Assembly: GCF_000967965.1 (NCBI RefSeq)
Contig: NZ_LACC01000009.1
Coordinates: 1-64,000, forward strand
DNA: 64,000 nucleotides
Direction: 5' to 3'
Source of the DNA: Pseudomonas fluorescens
Lineage (GTDB): Bacteria; Pseudomonadota; Gammaproteobacteria; Pseudomonadales; Pseudomonadaceae
Both the position numbers and the translations under genes were made by a program. A model generated the notes under the pieces. It saw nothing but the letters and a program-made list of their open reading frames with translations, was not told the DNA's origin and did no database searches. This document shows positions 1-7,061 of this stretch, one piece after another. Each line of letters opens with the position of its first letter. Within the stretch, counting starts at the first letter, position 1.

Positions 1-90
1 GAGGACTTTCACCTCCAAGTCACCAGCGAGGCCACCACAGCCAAGCTGGTTGCGCTTACGCGCAACGCGCCATGCCTGGCGCACAAATGA
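1..90 (+). CDS. C-terminal end of an unidentified protein (partial)
   Basis: An open frame enters from the left edge and reads 29 residues, ending NAPCLAHK before a TGA at 88-90. A perfect hairpin terminator starts immediately after the stop, which supports this as the real 3' end of a gene convergent with galU. Too little is present to name a family. An OsmC/Ohr-like tail is a weak possibility (a Cys near the end followed by a basic residue), but I would not annotate it as such. Confidence 0.45.
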   Translation, partial: EDFHLQVTSEATTAKLVALTRNAPCLAHK

Positions 91-114
91 AAAAGCCACC
101 CGAAGGTGGCTTTT
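91..114. terminator. Bidirectional hairpin terminator between the left-edge gene and galU
   Basis: Perfect 10-bp stem AAAAGCCACC / GGTGGCTTTT with a CGAA loop. It gives a U-tract on both strands, so it can end the left-edge gene and galU, which converge on it. Confidence 0.85.
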
Positions 115-137
115 CAATACAGGCAGGTCGAAAGCGA

Positions 138-977
138 TCAGTACGCCTTGCCCGTCTTGTAGAAGTTCTCGAAGCAGAAGTTGGTCGCGTCGATGTAGCC
201 TTCGGCGCCACCGCAGTCGAAACGCTTGCCCTTGAACTTGTAGGCAATCACGCAACCATCCTGCGCCTGTTTCATCAGGGCGTCAGTGATCTGGATCTCG
301 CCACCTTTGCCTGGCTCGGTTTGCTCGATCAGGCTGAAGATGTCCGGCGTCATGATGTAACGACCGATGATCGCCAGGTTCGACGGGGCATCTTCCGGCT
401 TTGGCTTCTCGACCATGTTGCGCACGCGGTACAGGTCGTCACCAATCAGGTCGCCGGCAATCACACCGTACTTGCTGGTTTCTTGCGGATCGACTTCCAT
501 GATCGCGACGATGGTGCAGCGATACTGCTTGTACAACTTGACCATCTGCTTCAGTACGCCGTCACCTTCCAGGTTGACGCACAGGTCATCCGCCAACACC
601 ACGGCGAACGGCTCGTCGCCGATCAGTGGACGACCGGTCAGGATCGCATGACCCAAACCTTTCATTTCAGTCTGGCGAGTGTAGGAGAACGAGCACTCAT
701 CCAACAGGCGGCGGATGCCGACCAGGTATTTCTCCTTGTCGGTGCCCTTGATCTGGTTTTCCAGCTCGTAGCTGATGTCGAAGTGGTCTTCCAAGGCGCG
801 CTTGCCGCGACCGGTGACGATGGAGATTTCGTTCAAGCCGGCATCCAGTGCTTCTTCGACGCCGTACTGGATCAGTGGCTTGTTCACCACCGGCAGCATT
901 TCTTTGGGCATGGCTTTAGTCGCTGGCAGGAAGCGAGTACCGTAACCGGCTGCTGGGAACAAGCATTTCTTGATCAT
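138..977 (-). CDS. galU: UTP--glucose-1-phosphate uridylyltransferase
   Basis: Makes UDP-glucose from UTP and glucose-1-phosphate in the cytoplasm, feeding LPS, exopolysaccharide and trehalose/glucan synthesis. The protein has 279 residues, the normal GalU length. The nucleotidyltransferase signature lies at residues 11-28 (GYGTRFLPATKAMPKEML), and the downstream VLADD and EKPKPEDAPSN segments are typical of the family. It ends in the shared hairpin terminator at 91-114 and stands alone. The ~290 bp upstream of its start carry no gene that I can see and should hold its promoter. Family assignment is secure. Confidence 0.97.
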   Translation of the reverse strand: MIKKCLFPAAGYGTRFLPATKAMPKEMLPVVNKPLIQYGVEEALDAGLNEISIVTGRGKRALEDHFDISYELENQIKGTDKEKYLVGIRRLLDECSFSYTRQTEMKGLGHAILTGRPLIGDEPFAVVLADDLCVNLEGDGVLKQMVKLYKQYRCTIVAIMEVDPQETSKYGVIAGDLIGDDLYRVRNMVEKPKPEDAPSNLAIIGRYIMTPDIFSLIEQTEPGKGGEIQITDALMKQAQDGCVIAYKFKGKRFDCGGAEGYIDATNFCFENFYKTGKAY

Positions 978-1266
978 ATAAGTCCTTGAAAGGGCTGTGT
1001 GTACGAGTTTCGGCGCAGTCTAATCAGGCGGCGTGCACCTTACAATGCCCCGCGCTGGCTAACCGATGTCAACATAGAGAAATATTCTTGCCGATAGTTC
1101 CCTGCGAGAGTGCGCAGGTCGCTGCACAGCCTCTTATGCATAGCAGAGACTTGCACAATTGCACGGCTTTCTACCGCCCGAAACCCATCACCATACGCCC
1201 ATCGGCACCCCTTGAGTGCGTTTGGCGGTATCATGGCGCGATTGAACCAGACAACGAGGCAAGTAG

Positions 1267-1455
1267 ATGTCGGCAGTAAAAAGCGTCAACGGATTCCTGA
1301 TCAATCAGGAGAAAGACGGCCAATGGTGGGTGGCCAGTGTCTCCGGTGAAAATATCGCCGGGCCTTTCCCTTCCGAAGCCCTGGCAATCGAAGTGGCCTC
1401 GGTGCTGGAGCTTGAGCACCCGGAACCCAAGCGACGCGGCAAGGACAAGAGCTGA
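1267..1455 (+). CDS. Small conserved hypothetical protein (62 aa)
   Basis: Reads MSAVKSVNGFLINQEKD and then a short compact domain that includes QWWVASVSGENIAGPF. It has no signal peptide or membrane segment and ends in a basic tail (PKRRGKDKS). A GAGG stretch lies about 8 bases before the ATG, and a strong terminator follows at 1471-1500, so this is a complete single-gene transcript. I do not recognise a function; the pattern is that of a small cytoplasmic Pseudomonas protein. Confidence 0.7.
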   Translation: MSAVKSVNGFLINQEKDGQWWVASVSGENIAGPFPSEALAIEVASVLELEHPEPKRRGKDKS

Positions 1456-1470
1456 TCGACGCTCGATGGG

Positions 1471-1500
1471 AAAAGCCCTGCCATGGCGCAGGGCTTTTTT
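1471..1500 (+). terminator. Rho-independent terminator
   Basis: Stem GCCCTGC / GCAGGGC with a short loop, followed by TTTTTT. It sits 16 bp after the stop of the 62-residue gene. Confidence 0.88.
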
Positions 1501-1592
1501 ATGAAAAACGAAAAAGAAGTGGCCTTTGGCTATAACCTTTTGATTACGGCGCTGTCTCAGCCTTAGCCCACCCCCCTGACGATGATCAAGCC

Positions 1593-1874
1593 ATGAATAA
1601 AATTTTGCCTTTGCTAACGGTATTGGCCCTGAGCGGCTGCGCAACGTCGGAACAAACCTACCTCGCTAACGGAGAGCAAGGTCTATCGATTGACTGCTCC
1701 GGGGAAGCCAACTCCTGGGCTGCGTGCTACGAAAAGGCCGATGCGTCCTGCGCGGGCACCGGTTACAAGATTGTCGGGACCGATGGCACCCCCGCGCTCA
1801 AGGAGAGCGAAAAGACCCTCGGCGCCGACGTCGGCAACTACAAGAGCCGCAACGTCGTGGTGATCTGCAAGTAA
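1593..1874 (+). CDS. Small putative lipoprotein (93 aa)
   Basis: Short signal peptide with a lipobox (LALSGC, lipidated Cys at about residue 17), so the product should be secreted and membrane-anchored. The mature part carries four further cysteines (DCSGE, AACYEK, ASCAG, final VICK), which could form two disulfides. The ribosome site before the ATG is weak. The small 1886-2116 gene on the opposite strand converges on it. No function can be assigned. Confidence 0.72.
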   Translation: MNKILPLLTVLALSGCATSEQTYLANGEQGLSIDCSGEANSWAACYEKADASCAGTGYKIVGTDGTPALKESEKTLGADVGNYKSRNVVVICK

Positions 1875-1885
1875 GGCACCACGCC

Positions 1886-2116
1886 CTACAAATGGATTTC
1901 GGCGAATTTGATTCCAAGCCCGCGCACGGTATCGATCAGATCATCAAGGCGGCTGAAGGACTCGACTTCATCATTGTCATCCACCAGGAAATAGCTGCGC
2001 CCGGCGCTTTTCTTGAAAAACACGATCCATTCCCCCAGCTCCGCCGGGTTCTGAATCACGTGGGTGGCAGAGATCAAACCCTCTGCATGGCGCTCCCGGA
2101 CTTGCTCTCGCTTCAT
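1886..2116 (-). CDS. Conserved hypothetical protein (76 aa)
   Basis: I start the gene at the ATG at 2116 (MKREQVRERHAEGL) because CTGGAG lies about 8 bases upstream; an in-frame start 10 codons earlier has no such site. The protein is small, soluble and acidic at its C-terminus. The segment WIVFFKKSAGRSYFLVDDND resembles a short beta-hairpin domain. It is not secreted and its function is unknown. Confidence 0.65.
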   Translation of the reverse strand: MKREQVRERHAEGLISATHVIQNPAELGEWIVFFKKSAGRSYFLVDDNDEVESFSRLDDLIDTVRGLGIKFAEIHL

Positions 2117-2188
2117 GTTCGACTCCAGAAATGACGATGCCGCCAAAGCAGGGCTTGGGCGGCATCGGTGCTGATGGTCGATAGTCTA

Positions 2189-2545
2189 TCAGCCGGAAAT
2201 GCACTCGTTGGCAGCATTCTGTACGTCCTTTGGCCGCACCGGGACATTGGACATGCTCTCGTGCAGCTTGATGCTGCTGCCGCCGGAGCGTTCTTCAATG
2301 TCAAACACGGCAGACGGACCGGAGGAGTACTTGAGCGGCACGATCACGCGCAAGCCATCCTTGTGCGGCTGGATCTGCAAGGCACCACGGCTGGCGGCCA
2401 GCTTTTCGCTCAGGCATTGCGCGTATTCATGGGGCTTCTTGCCGGAAATCACGTTCATCGTCGGCAAGGACTCGTTGATCTCCGAGACGTTCGCGCAACC
2501 ACTGATCGTCAATGCCATCGGCAACAACCACAAACCCCACTTCAT
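2189..2545 (-). CDS. Putative lipoprotein (118 aa)
   Basis: The start is at 2545 (MKWGLWLLPMALTISGCAN), with an excellent GGAGG nine bases upstream; a longer frame from 2602 adds residues before the signal peptide and is unlikely. The lipobox is ISGC. The mature protein is about 100 residues with two cysteines (AQCLSEK, NECISG) that may pair. There is no recognised domain. It lies 72 bp upstream of the 76-residue gene on the same strand. Confidence 0.75.
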   Translation of the reverse strand: MKWGLWLLPMALTISGCANVSEINESLPTMNVISGKKPHEYAQCLSEKLAASRGALQIQPHKDGLRVIVPLKYSSGPSAVFDIEERSGGSSIKLHESMSNVPVRPKDVQNAANECISG

Positions 2546-2746
2546 ACCAAACCTCCGATAAAGAAGCTCGGACAGCGCAACTGCGATTTTTCTCCGAGAC
2601 AAACTGCTTTATCGCTCATCAAATGTGAAATAAGCGTTTTTTATTGTCGAAGCGGCCGGATAATAAGGCGTTCGGGCTGATAAACTGCGCCAATCGCCCA
2701 TGCTATCGTTTTGATTTTGTAGAAAAAGCCCTTCTGGAGGCGCCTC

Positions 2747-3049
2747 ATGAAATTTATCCATCAGCGCGAGCACCTCAATGAAGACGACATCGTCGTCATT
2801 CAATGCTCCCAAATGTGCAACATCCGCTTGATGAACGACGCCAACTTCCGCAGCTTCAAGAATGGCGGCCGTCACACCTATCACGGCGGTGCATTCGACA
2901 CCTTTCCGGCCCGCATCACCGCCCCTAGCACCGGCTTCTGGAACATCACGATCGACACCGTCAACCACCGCGCCATCAGCGTGACGCGCAAACCCACCCT
3001 GACGCACTCGATCAAAATCATTCGCCGTTCCAGCACGAAACTGAGCTGA
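2747..3049 (+). CDS. DUF1883 domain protein (100 aa)
   Basis: The whole protein matches the DUF1883 pattern as I know it: MKFIHQREHL, two cysteines at QCSQMCN, then NFRSFKNGGRHTYHGGAF and GFWNITIDTV. A good ribosome site (CTGGAGG) precedes the ATG. DUF1883 proteins are small beta-rich proteins of unknown role that in some bacteria are fused to TIR or other signalling domains; here the domain is alone. A 55-residue GTG-started gene follows 37 bp later and may be co-transcribed. Confidence 0.85.
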   Translation: MKFIHQREHLNEDDIVVIQCSQMCNIRLMNDANFRSFKNGGRHTYHGGAFDTFPARITAPSTGFWNITIDTVNHRAISVTRKPTLTHSIKIIRRSSTKLS

Positions 3050-3086
3050 TCAGCGAACCCGAAACACAAGACAGGCAGATACAACC

Positions 3087-3254
3087 GTGGCCCAAACGAC
3101 CAAGTACGTCATCAAATACAAACTCAACGGTGAGCGCCGCTTCGAGTTTGCCCAGCTTGAAAACGGCACCCCGGAAGAAGCCAAAGCGGCGCTGGATGCC
3201 CTTCATGGGCAGGACGATGTCATCAGCGACATCAGCGTCAGCAAAGCGCTGTAA
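3087..3254 (+). CDS. Small hypothetical protein, GTG start (55 aa)
   Basis: The open frame starts at a GTG and reads VAQTTKYVIKYKLNGERRFE, ending in DISVSKAL before TAA. Composition and codon use match the neighbouring genes, and the text reads as a compact alpha/beta mini-domain. It follows the DUF1883 gene by 37 bp on the same strand. A longer opposite-strand frame covering it (3018-3272) looks like a shadow. The ribosome site is modest. Function unknown. Confidence 0.6.
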   Translation: MAQTTKYVIKYKLNGERRFEFAQLENGTPEEAKAALDALHGQDDVISDISVSKAL

Positions 3255-3371
3255 CGCGATCCGGAGCGACAATGGACGTCGCCTCCCACTCGCAGTTCGA
3301 CCGCAAGCACCGGAGTGCCAGCTTCATCCTTGCCTTGCAGACTGGCCACCTCAACAACAAGAGGCCCGGCA

Positions 3372-4076
3372 ATGAGCGAGCAATATCTGGACCGGCTGGA
3401 CTGGCCCCGGCTGGAGCAGCAACTTGATCAGGACGGCTACGCCGTCATCCCGTCACTGCTGAGCCACAAGGCTTGCGGCCAAGTCAGCGCCCTGTACCCT
3501 CGAACCGAACTGTTTCGCTCCCACGTGGTGATGGCTCGTCACGGGTTCGGCCGAGGCGAGTACAAATATTTCAGCTACCCGTTGCCGGAACTGGTGGCCC
3601 GCTTGCGTAGCGCGCTTTACCCACGACTGGTGCCCATCGCCAATCGCTGGCAGGAACAGATGGGGTTGCCGGACCGTTTTCCTGAAGCCCATCCCGCCTT
3701 CCTCGAACGCTGCCATGCCGCCGGTCAGAACCGTCCGACACCCTTGTTGCTGCAATATGGTCCGCAGGACTACAACTGTTTGCATCAGGATCTATACGGT
3801 GAACACGTGTTCCCGCTGCAAGTGGCGATCCTGCTGTCAGACCCGGATCAAGACTTCACCGGCGGTGAGTTTGTCCTGACTGAACAGCGCCCGCGAATGC
3901 AGTCACGCCCGATGGTCATCGGCCTGAAGCAAGGTGACGGGTTGATCTTTGCGGTCAATCAACGGCCGGTCAAAGGGACTCGCGGTTACTACCGCGTGAC
4001 CCTGCGTCACGGCGTGAGTCGCCTGCACAGCGGCAAACGGCATACCCTTGGAATCATCTTTCACGATGCATCATGA
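3372..4076 (+). CDS. 2OG-Fe(II) oxygenase (prolyl-hydroxylase-like)
   Basis: The start is MSEQYLDRLDW at 3372, with AGAGG just upstream. The 234-residue protein carries the iron/2-oxoglutarate signature of the prolyl-4-hydroxylase-like fold: an HxD at LHQDLYGEHVF (near residue 155), a later His in the LRHGVSRLHSGKR stretch, and the Arg that would bind 2-oxoglutarate. The substrate is unknown. Its stop lies 4 bp before the AlkB start, so the two are almost certainly one transcript, which suggests a role in alkylation damage or in modifying a repair or translation factor (inference). Confidence 0.82.
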   Translation: MSEQYLDRLDWPRLEQQLDQDGYAVIPSLLSHKACGQVSALYPRTELFRSHVVMARHGFGRGEYKYFSYPLPELVARLRSALYPRLVPIANRWQEQMGLPDRFPEAHPAFLERCHAAGQNRPTPLLLQYGPQDYNCLHQDLYGEHVFPLQVAILLSDPDQDFTGGEFVLTEQRPRMQSRPMVIGLKQGDGLIFAVNQRPVKGTRGYYRVTLRHGVSRLHSGKRHTLGIIFHDAS

Positions 4077-4080
4077 ACCC

Positions 4081-4746
4081 ATGAATCCGCTGACTTTCGA
4101 TCTGTTTGCCGATGCAGAGCCCGAGCAACAGCCCAGGCGCGAGCAGATCGGCGAACAGTCCTACGTACTCAGGGGCTTCGCCCTGCCCTGGCTGGAGCGC
4201 TTGCTGCCTGCCCTGGAAGAAGTGCTGGTGGCCGCGCCATTTCGGCAAATGGTCACACCCGGCGGTTTCACCATGTCGGTTGCCTTGAGCAGTTGTGGCA
4301 CATTCGGCTGGACCACGGACCGCAGCGGCTATCGGTACACCCGCGACGACCCACAGACCGGCCGGCCCTGGCCAATGATGCCCGAGGTGTTTTTCCAACT
4401 GGCACAAGCGGCGGCGCAGGCAGCAGGGTTTACCGGTTTTGCGCCGGACTCCTGCCTGATCAACCGCTATATCCCCGGGGCAAAAATGTCATTGCACCAG
4501 GACAAAGACGAACATTCCTACGCAGCCCCCATCGTTTCGGTATCCCTGGGCTTGCCGGCGATGTTCCTGTTCGGCGGCTTTGCACGCGGCGACAAAAGTC
4601 AGCGCGTCCCCCTGTTCCACGGCGACATCGTGGTCTGGGGTGGCGTCGATCGCCTGCGTTATCACGGTGTGTTGCCGATCAAGGACGGTCATCATCCGAA
4701 ACTCGGCGAGCAACGCATCAACTTCACCTTCCGTACCGCTGGATAA
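4081..4746 (+). CDS. alkB: Alpha-ketoglutarate-dependent dioxygenase AlkB
   Basis: Oxidatively demethylates 1-methyladenine and 3-methylcytosine in DNA. I start it at MNPLTFDLFADAEP (4081), because E. coli AlkB begins with the same DLFADAEP block. Visible landmarks are the nucleotide-binding segment SCGTFGWTTDRSGYRY, the iron ligands HQDKDE and the His of LRYHGVLPI, and the terminal RINFTFR with the 2-oxoglutarate arginines. At 221 residues it has normal length. It lies between another 2OG oxygenase and ada, so the three form a probable damage-induced operon. Confidence 0.95.
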   Translation: MNPLTFDLFADAEPEQQPRREQIGEQSYVLRGFALPWLERLLPALEEVLVAAPFRQMVTPGGFTMSVALSSCGTFGWTTDRSGYRYTRDDPQTGRPWPMMPEVFFQLAQAAAQAAGFTGFAPDSCLINRYIPGAKMSLHQDKDEHSYAAPIVSVSLGLPAMFLFGGFARGDKSQRVPLFHGDIVVWGGVDRLRYHGVLPIKDGHHPKLGEQRINFTFRTAG

Positions 4747-4833
4747 AGACTTCGAATTTGACCGCAAGCGCCGGAGTGTGTGGGAATCGCCCCATGGTTA
4801 ATGTGCAGGCAACCCCTCAATGGACGTGACGCC

Positions 4834-5898
4834 ATGACAACCCAATCGACCAAGATCACCATCGAAAACGATCCGCGCTGGGCCGCCGTGGTCGCGCGCG
4901 ATCCCAAGGCTGACGGACAGTTTGTCTATGCCGTAAAGACCACAGGCATCTACTGCAATCCCAGCAGCCATGCGCGCTTGCCCAAACCACAGAATGTCGA
5001 ATTCTTCGATAGCGCCGAACAGGCCCTGGCCGCGGGTTATCGTCCGAGCAAGCGCGCGACGAAGGATCAGAGCGAACTCGCCGCGCAACATGCCGCCACC
5101 GTGGCCGCTGCGTGCCGCCAGATCGAAAGCGCGCAAACACTGCCTGCCCTGGGCGAATTGGCCGAGGCGGCGGGCCTTAGCAGCTTCCACTTCCATCGCG
5201 TGTTCAAAGCCGTCACCGGCCTGACGCCCAAGGGCTACGCCGATGCCCATCGCTCACGCAAGGTGCGCGAGCGCCTGGCGGACGGCGGCTCGGTGACCGA
5301 TGCCCTGTATGACGCCGGCTTCAACTCCAACAGCCGGTTTTATGAAGCGGCAGACCAGTTGCTGGGAATGAAACCCGGGGACTACCGCGCGGCCGGTCAA
5401 AACAACGACATTCGTTTTGCCGTCGGCCAGTGTTCGCTGGGCGCGATTCTGGTGGCGCAGAGTGAGCGCGGGGTCTGCGCGATCCTGCTGGGCGATGACC
5501 CGAATCAACTGGTCTGCGATCTGCAAGACAAATTCCGCCGCGCCAACCTGATAGGTGCCGATCATGAATTCGAGCAGTTGATTGCCAGGGTCGTCGGCTT
5601 TATCGAGGCGCCGGCCATTGGCCTTGATTTGCCCCTGGACGTACGCGGCACGGCGTTTCAGGAGCGTGTCTGGCAAGCGCTGCGGGAGATTCCCGTGGGC
5701 AGCACTGCCAGCTACGCCGATGTCGCCCAGCGCATCGGTCAACCAAAAGCCGTTCGCGCCGTGGCCCAGGCCTGCGGTGCGAACAACCTGGCGGTGGCGA
5801 TCCCTTGCCATCGCGTGGTGCGCAGCGATGGCAATCTGTCGGGCTATCGCTGGGGTGTCGAGCGCAAACGGCAGTTGCTGGAGCGCGAGTCGCAGTGA
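4834..5898 (+). CDS. ada: Ada-type O6-methylguanine-DNA methyltransferase/AraC regulator with a degenerate zinc site
   Basis: The start is MTTQSTKITIENDPRW (354 aa). Domain order: N-terminal Ada zinc-type domain (about 1-75), AraC-type helix-turn-helix (about 90-185) and C-terminal methyltransferase with the suicide cysteine in IPCHRVVRSDG. The zinc domain is altered. The methyl-acceptor cysteine is present (GIYCNPSS), but the other three ligands of E. coli Ada (Cys42, Cys69, Cys72) are Ser, Ser and Ala (CNPSS; RPSKRA). The O6-methylguanine activity should be intact. The phosphotriester-triggered activator switch probably does not work as in E. coli. It lies 87 bp after alkB on the same strand. 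Confidence 0.93.
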   Translation: MTTQSTKITIENDPRWAAVVARDPKADGQFVYAVKTTGIYCNPSSHARLPKPQNVEFFDSAEQALAAGYRPSKRATKDQSELAAQHAATVAAACRQIESAQTLPALGELAEAAGLSSFHFHRVFKAVTGLTPKGYADAHRSRKVRERLADGGSVTDALYDAGFNSNSRFYEAADQLLGMKPGDYRAAGQNNDIRFAVGQCSLGAILVAQSERGVCAILLGDDPNQLVCDLQDKFRRANLIGADHEFEQLIARVVGFIEAPAIGLDLPLDVRGTAFQERVWQALREIPVGSTASYADVAQRIGQPKAVRAVAQACGANNLAVAIPCHRVVRSDGNLSGYRWGVERKRQLLERESQ

Positions 5899-6882
5899 TC
5901 AGCGATTCACATCCACCACTACGCGCCCACGCAACTGCCCGGCCAGCAAGCGCGGCGCGGCTTCAATGGCCTCACTCAAGCCGATTTCGTGACTGATCAG
6001 CGGCAACAGGGTGAAGTCCAGATCCCGGGCCAGGCGATTCCAGGCTTCCACGCGCTTGGCTTTGGGCTGGGTCACGCTGTTGATGCCGGCCAGGGTCACG
6101 CCGCGCAAGATGAACGGCGCCACGGATGCCGGAAAGTCCATGCCCTGGGCCAGACCGCAGGCCGCGACGGTGCCATTGGCCTTGGTGCTGGCGCACGCGT
6201 TGGCCAGGGTGTGGCTGCCGACCGAATCGATGACGGCCGCCCAGCGCTCCTTGGCCAGCGGCTTGCCCGGCTCGGACAAGGTGGCGCGATCGATGATTTC
6301 GCCGGCCCCCAGTTGCTTCAGGTAGTCGTGCTCCGAGGTCCGTCCGGTGGACGCGACCACCCGGTAGCCGAGCCGGCTCAACAAGGCGATGGCGAAACTG
6401 CCGACGCCACCGTTGGCGCCGGTCACCAGAACTTCACCCTGCCCGGGCGTCACGCCGTTGTGCTCCAGCGCCAGGATGCACAGCATGGCCGTGTAGCCCG
6501 CCGTACCGATGGCCATCGCCTGGGCAGCGCTAAACGCCTTGGGTAGCGGGATCAGCCAGTCACCGTTAAGGCGAGCCTTCTGCGCCAATCCACCCCAATG
6601 CCCTTCGCCCACACCCCAGCCATTGAGCAGGACCGGGTCACCGACCTTGTAGTCCGGATGCCCGCTGGCTTCGACGACACCGGCCAGGTCGATGCCCGGC
6701 ACCATCGGGAATTTGCGCACCACCGGACTGCTGCCGGTAATCGCCAGGCCATCCTTGAAGTTCAGCGTGCTGTAGGCAACACGCACCGTGACATCGCCCT
6801 CGGGTAACTGATCGTCCTGGATCTCCTGCAGTGTGGCCCGGTAACCGCTGTCGTCTTTGTCGATCAAAATGCCTTTGAACAT
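5899..6882 (-). CDS. acuI: Acrylyl-CoA reductase (NADPH), AcuI/YhdH family
   Basis: A medium-chain dehydrogenase/reductase of 327 residues. It has the N-terminal GroES-like catalytic fold (YSTLNFKDGLAITG, PGIDLAGVV) and the Rossmann motif at 151-162 (VLVTGANGGVGS), and it lacks the zinc-site cysteines, as expected for the quinone-oxidoreductase branch. AcuI reduces toxic acrylyl-CoA to propionyl-CoA, for example during DMSP or 3-hydroxypropionate breakdown. Its stop abuts the ada stop, so the two genes converge with no spacer. Subfamily assignment is by overall text; other quinone-reductase activities are possible. Confidence 0.87.
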   Translation of the reverse strand: MFKGILIDKDDSGYRATLQEIQDDQLPEGDVTVRVAYSTLNFKDGLAITGSSPVVRKFPMVPGIDLAGVVEASGHPDYKVGDPVLLNGWGVGEGHWGGLAQKARLNGDWLIPLPKAFSAAQAMAIGTAGYTAMLCILALEHNGVTPGQGEVLVTGANGGVGSFAIALLSRLGYRVVASTGRTSEHDYLKQLGAGEIIDRATLSEPGKPLAKERWAAVIDSVGSHTLANACASTKANGTVAACGLAQGMDFPASVAPFILRGVTLAGINSVTQPKAKRVEAWNRLARDLDFTLLPLISHEIGLSEAIEAAPRLLAGQLRGRVVVDVNR

Positions 6883-7061
6883 TACGGCCTCTCAATGGAA
6901 TCAGTCTGGTGGTGGAGCATTTGAAATAACACATGGCCACGGATTGCCGTACCCGATTTTAAGCCAATCAGGCAAACCGCCGAGCGTTTTCATTGACGGC
7001 AGCTATGCTTTTTCGCAACCCTGAAGTACCGCAACAAACTGTCTTGTCGATGGAGCTGACA

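Noticed and set aside
72-989. 305-residue plus-strand frame opposite galU
   Set aside because: galU is unambiguous on the minus strand, and this frame would begin just before a strong terminator.
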